Shown piece by piece: positions 61,317-64,000 of a stretch of DNA of 64,000 nt (its first letter is position 1; each line of letters opens with the position of its first letter). Location: NCBI GenBank assembly GCA_036274675.1, contig DASUFE010000088.1:31201-95200 (forward strand), in the 5' to 3' direction. Below the pieces are notes generated by a model, which searched no databases, was not told the origin of the DNA, and saw only the letters and a program-made list of their open reading frames with translations. The DNA is from DASUFE01 sp036274675 (GTDB lineage: Bacteria > Pseudomonadota > Gammaproteobacteria > HTCC5015). A program made the translations under genes and the position numbers.

Positions 61317-62347
61317 GCGTTATAAAACTGGCCGAGAGCGGCCTGCTGCCCGATATCCTGGTGCGTTACGGCATCCGCAGGCTGCTGCGGCAACGGCTGC
61401 GCGCGGAGAGCCGCGATGGCGATATTGAGGACCGGCAGCAGGCGTTCACGCAGTTGCTGGAAGAATTGCGCCGCAGCCCCATCGCCCTGCAGACCGCGGC
61501 CGCCAACGAACAGCATTATGAAGTGCCGACGGAGTTCTATCTCAAATCGCTCGGCCGGCATCTGAAGTACAGCGCCTGCTGGTGGCCGGAGGGTGTCACC
61601 GAACTTGAGGCCGCGGAGGAAGCGATGCTGCGCCTTACCTGCGAGCGCGCGCAGCTCGCGGACGGGCAACGCATACTGGAACTCGGCTGCGGCTGGGGCT
61701 CGTTGAGCTTGTGGATGGCGCAACACTATCCGCGCGCAACGATCACGGCCGTCTCGAATTCCGCCACGCAGCGGCAGCATATTCTGGAACAGGCCCGCCG
61801 GCGCGGGCTGAAAAATATTGAGGTCATCACCACCGACATGAACGATTTCGCGACCAGTCATAAATTCGATCGCGTCGTTTCGGTGGAAATGTTCGAACAC
61901 ATGCGCAACTACCAGAAGTTGATGGCGAATATTTCCGGTTGGCTCAGGCCCGGGGGCAAACTGTTCGTGCACATCTTCTGCCACCGCACGCTGATGTATC
62001 CTTTCGAAACCGAGGGCGAGGATAACTGGATGGGCCGCCACTTTTTCACCGGCGGCCTGATGCCGGCCTTCGACACCCTGCTGCACTTCCAGGAGCGTTT
62101 AAAGATTGAAGAGCGCTGGCTGGTGAACGGCGTGCATTATCAAAAGACGCTGGATGCCTGGCTGCAAAAGACGGACGCCAACAAGGACGGCATCCTCAAG
62201 ATATTCGCCGCCACCTACGGCGCCGGTCAGGCCGCCGTCTGGCTCCAGCGCTGGCGCATGTTCTACATGGCATGCTCGGAGTTGTTCGGCTACAACGGCG
62301 GTACAGAGTGGCCGGTGGCGCATTATAGATTTGTTAATCCCGGTTAA
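61313..62347 (+). CDS. Cyclopropane-fatty-acid synthase-like methyltransferase
   Basis: 344 residues. HYEVPTEFYLKSLGRHLKYSACWWPEG and the SAM motif LELGCGWGSLSLWMA define the Cfa family; VEMFEHMRNYQ and HIFCHRTLMYPF are typical of the furan/branched-lipid subgroup more than of CfaA. GTG 61313 overlaps the upstream stop. Likely methylates unsaturated phospholipids. Confidence 0.87.
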   Translation: MSVIKLAESGLLPDILVRYGIRRLLRQRLRAESRDGDIEDRQQAFTQLLEELRRSPIALQTAAANEQHYEVPTEFYLKSLGRHLKYSACWWPEGVTELEAAEEAMLRLTCERAQLADGQRILELGCGWGSLSLWMAQHYPRATITAVSNSATQRQHILEQARRRGLKNIEVITTDMNDFATSHKFDRVVSVEMFEHMRNYQKLMANISGWLRPGGKLFVHIFCHRTLMYPFETEGEDNWMGRHFFTGGLMPAFDTLLHFQERLKIEERWLVNGVHYQKTLDAWLQKTDANKDGILKIFAATYGAGQAAVWLQRWRMFYMACSELFGYNGGTEWPVAHYRFVNPG

Positions 62348-62805
62348 CGTCCCCCTTCCATTTCTACGCAGGGCTCTGCCCGGCGGTGGATGGCCGAAGG
62401 CCAGGCGCAGGCAAGTCGTTGCGAGGGACCATAAACCCAAACACATCCGACACACGTTCAAACCCCTGACGTATCCGGTTAAGCGGCTATACTCTGGCAG
62501 GAAGCATCAATGGGTCAGGATTGGGCTGTTTGCGGGGTGCTCAATGGGAATCAAGGACTTAAAGTTCCTGGAAGGGGTTGTACACTTAAAGTGTCGTTTT
62601 ATGTAGTGCCACAGCCATGAGCAACCCTTTGTTCTTCTACGCCGGTAAATTTAGTGTTAACGGGTAGTCAAGAAAAGGCTGGAAACATTCCAGCATAATT
62701 AAAATGGGCAAAGCGGGTTTACTGGATGATAGCTTGGACAAACAACATGTTAATTAATCTTTCTCCACAAATCCTCCCAAAATTAGGAGGATTCCATCTA
62801 ATACA
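62348..62805. other. Intergenic region before the cassette array
   Basis: No gene seen. It holds a TTTCTACGCAGGGCTC-type repeat (62361-62392), a hairpin GCTGGAA/TTCCAGC (62678-62684 with 62688-62694) and a palindrome AATCCTCC/GGAGGATT (62770-62777 with 62786-62793). No integrase gene or clear attI. Confidence 0.5.
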
Positions 62806-62832
62806 GAAACAGTGGAATCATTCCACTGTTTC
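62806..62832. repeat. 27-bp palindrome before cassette 1
   Basis: GAAACAGTGGAAT (62806-62818), one base, exact complement (62820-62832). Half of it recurs near 48251. Confidence 0.75.
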
Positions 62833-62863
62833 CTACTGTTATATTCAATAGGGAGATAATTAC

Positions 62864-63148
62864 ATGGTGAACATGGATAGAATGAAAGCCATATTGAGCG
62901 AATGGATCAAAGTCGATACATGGCATACCGGCCATCCATTAGATGACAAAAGATTTCACAAAGCGCTGAGCAAAGTCTTTTCTGAATTAGGCGTCCGGAT
63001 GAATGGGGGCGATTTCGAGGAAGTGCTTCACGAATTAGTTGACGAGTATCACCCAAATTGGAATCAAGGCCATAAAGAAAAGCTTATTAATGATTTTCAT
63101 TGCGGGCAGAGCATGTCGCTAGCTATCTTTATGATACGCAATGAATGA
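62864..63148 (+). CDS. Integron cassette 1 protein, unknown
   Basis: 94 residues, hydrophilic, no family recognised (SEWIKVDTWHTGHPLDDKRF near the start). GGGAG ribosome site 8 nt before ATG. Stops 3 bp before an attC site, the usual cassette layout. Lower GC than the chromosome around it. Confidence 0.75.
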   Translation: MVNMDRMKAILSEWIKVDTWHTGHPLDDKRFHKALSKVFSELGVRMNGGDFEEVLHELVDEYHPNWNQGHKEKLINDFHCGQSMSLAIFMIRNE

Positions 63149-63150
63149 AT

Positions 63151-63214
63151 ATAACAATCGGCTCAAAACGACTCCGGCGCTGTCGCGCCTCCACGTTTTA
63201 GCCGCGCGTTATAA
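63151..63214 (+). other. attC site 1 (59-base element)
   Basis: TAACAATC (R'') and GCGTTATAAG (R') bound an imperfect palindrome. CGGCTCAAAACG pairs with CGTTTTAGCCG leaving one extra C, the extrahelical base that directs integron integrase; inner GGCGC/GCGCC stem and a TGTC loop. About 64 bp. Confidence 0.85.
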
Positions 63215-63221
63215 GTAAGTT

Positions 63222-63608
63222 ATGGACTTTCTCGTTAGCGCACTCGAACATACGTGGCCACTAGTGGTTGGCGCCGTAGTGATTGCTGAGGGGCTCATGT
63301 TTCTGCGCAAGAAGTATGGGCTCAAACCTGTTTTTATAGTTGCGCTGCTTATTGCGGTGGGGTTTATAGGTGCGGCGTATCTAATGGAGCCGAGTTACAG
63401 CAAAGCTAGTCATCAGTTTCTTTATGTCGTGGGTTCGTTGTTAAGTGTCCTTGGGCCACTCACCGTGATAGTTCTAGTAATCTACGGCGTGCAAAAACTA
63501 AAACCTGTCGCTGCACATGTATTGGTGCTAGGTAGCACTTTGGGTGTAATGTTTGTCTGGCCAATCTGGGCTCTTCTGATTGCGTGCTTCAGTGGTGATT
63601 GTCTATGA
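63222..63608 (+). CDS. Integron cassette 2 membrane protein, unknown
   Basis: 128 residues, about four spans (13-30, 37-53, 67-90, 97-122). No family recognised. It starts 7 bp after attC 1 and stops 8 bp before attC 2. Confidence 0.75.
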   Translation: MDFLVSALEHTWPLVVGAVVIAEGLMFLRKKYGLKPVFIVALLIAVGFIGAAYLMEPSYSKASHQFLYVVGSLLSVLGPLTVIVLVIYGVQKLKPVAAHVLVLGSTLGVMFVWPIWALLIACFSGDCL

Positions 63609-63616
63609 ACTTACTT

Positions 63617-63680
63617 ATAACAAATGTTTCAAGCGCGACCTCGGCGCTGTCGCGCCTCGGCCGCTTATTTGAGCGTTGAA
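63617..63680 (+). other. attC site 2
   Basis: Same central block as attC 1 (TCGGCGCTGTCGCGCCTC); left end ATAACAAAT, right end GAGCGTTGAAG. Arms are less symmetric than in site 1 but the R boxes and the AAGCG/CGCTT stem are kept. Confidence 0.75.
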
Positions 63681-63776
63681 GCTGTAGAAAAACTTCCAAA
63701 TTTTTAAAATTTGCCGGGAAACGATAGGGGCTGTGGAATAAAATATCGGCACGTTCCCCACATTGGGCGCTGACCG

Positions 63777-64000
63777 ATGGCCAAGTACAAGCCTTACGAT
63801 TACGATCAAAGCAAGCTGCTGCCGATTCATTTTCATGAGCAGATACTGCCGGGCAGTTTCGAGCATACGCTGACGTATCTGATCGATCACGAGCTGGATT
63901 TAACGGTTTTCGATACACGTTATCGCAATGATGAGGGCGGTGCCCCGGCGTATGATCCGGCGATTCTGTTAAAGATCGTGCTGGCGGCCTACGCCCGAGG
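63777..64000 (+). CDS. IS1182-type transposase, N-terminal part (runs off the window)
   Basis: 74 visible residues: MAKYKPYDYDQSKLLPIHFH, VFDTRYRNDEGGAPAYDPAI and LLKIVLAAYARG. This is the N-terminus of IS1182-type transposases. It begins about 100 bp after attC 2; the DNA in between includes AGAAAAACTTCC, perhaps the IS end. The C-terminal DDE part lies outside. Confidence 0.85.
   Translation, partial: MAKYKPYDYDQSKLLPIHFHEQILPGSFEHTLTYLIDHELDLTVFDTRYRNDEGGAPAYDPAILLKIVLAAYAR

Overview
The window reads as a chromosomal segment of a free-living, moderately GC-rich gammaproteobacterium. The strongest clue is the left end: polA (3' part), then engB on the opposite strand, a diheme cytochrome c4 and dsbA. 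I recall this order from Pseudomonas and related Gammaproteobacteria. Split glycine decarboxylase genes (gcvPA/gcvPB), cytochromes c4 and c5, a cytochrome c peroxidase-like protein and a sulfate uptake locus fit a respiratory, environmental bacterium. I cannot name the genus from sequence alone.

Layout. 1-3.6 kb: polA end, engB, cytochrome c4, dsbA and tRNA-Arg(CCG), followed by a diverged tandem 180-bp repeat built on the tRNA 3' end. 3.6-17.8 kb: a Tad/Flp type IVb pilus locus on one strand (Flp pilin, TadG-like and TadE-like proteins, CpaB with a very long repeat tail, secretin CpaC, FHA-CpaF ATPase, TadB, TadC, DUF192, TPR lipoprotein, second TadE, and a secreted protein with a C-terminal sorting-like tail). 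No prepilin peptidase and no CpaE/TadZ is present here. 18-24 kb: cytochrome c5, then a tandem glycine riboswitch with a terminator controlling gcvT, followed by gcvH-gcvPA-gcvPB. 24-32 kb: a diguanylate cyclase; a minus-strand run thiD-thiE-hemL, a small membrane protein, a MAPEG protein and a tautomerase-like protein; rubredoxin, a SirB1-like protein, a CpdA-like phosphodiesterase and an O-methyltransferase. 32.6-41 kb: a sulfate locus with two paralogous porins flanking sbp-cysT-cysW-cysA, then a TOBE protein and cysB. 41-47 kb: a candidate small RNA, two unusual surface/secreted proteins, and znuA divergent from znuC-znuB. 47-51 kb: plsC, four unrecognised small genes and a PfkB-type sugar kinase. 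51-57 kb: an SDR oxidoreductase, a PL1-type pectate lyase-like lipoprotein behind a triple operator-like palindrome, and a diheme peroxidase-like lipoprotein. 57-62.3 kb: a SulP transporter and a membrane-lipid cluster (NTF2-like lipoprotein, DUF2878, DUF1295, Cfa-like methyltransferase). 62.8-64 kb: two integron gene cassettes, each ending in an attC site, with no integrase in view, interrupted by the start of an IS1182-type transposase gene.

The intergenic DNA is rich in short dispersed repeats of at least five kinds: CGCAGAG/CTCTGCG-type arms, a MITE-like pair, GTGCCGTCCGA-type units, TTTCTACGCAGGGCTC-type units and palindromes. The most interesting points are the attC cassette cluster, the polA-engB intergenic region as a positional counterpart of Spot 42/ErsA, a candidate sRNA with a C-rich loop behind an FNR-type box, the triplicate TGTCC-N3-GGACA operator, the 36-nt element shared by the sulfate operon and its porin, the tRNA-Arg-derived repeat, and the CpaB repeat extension. 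All functional statements come from reading motifs and context; no database search was run.
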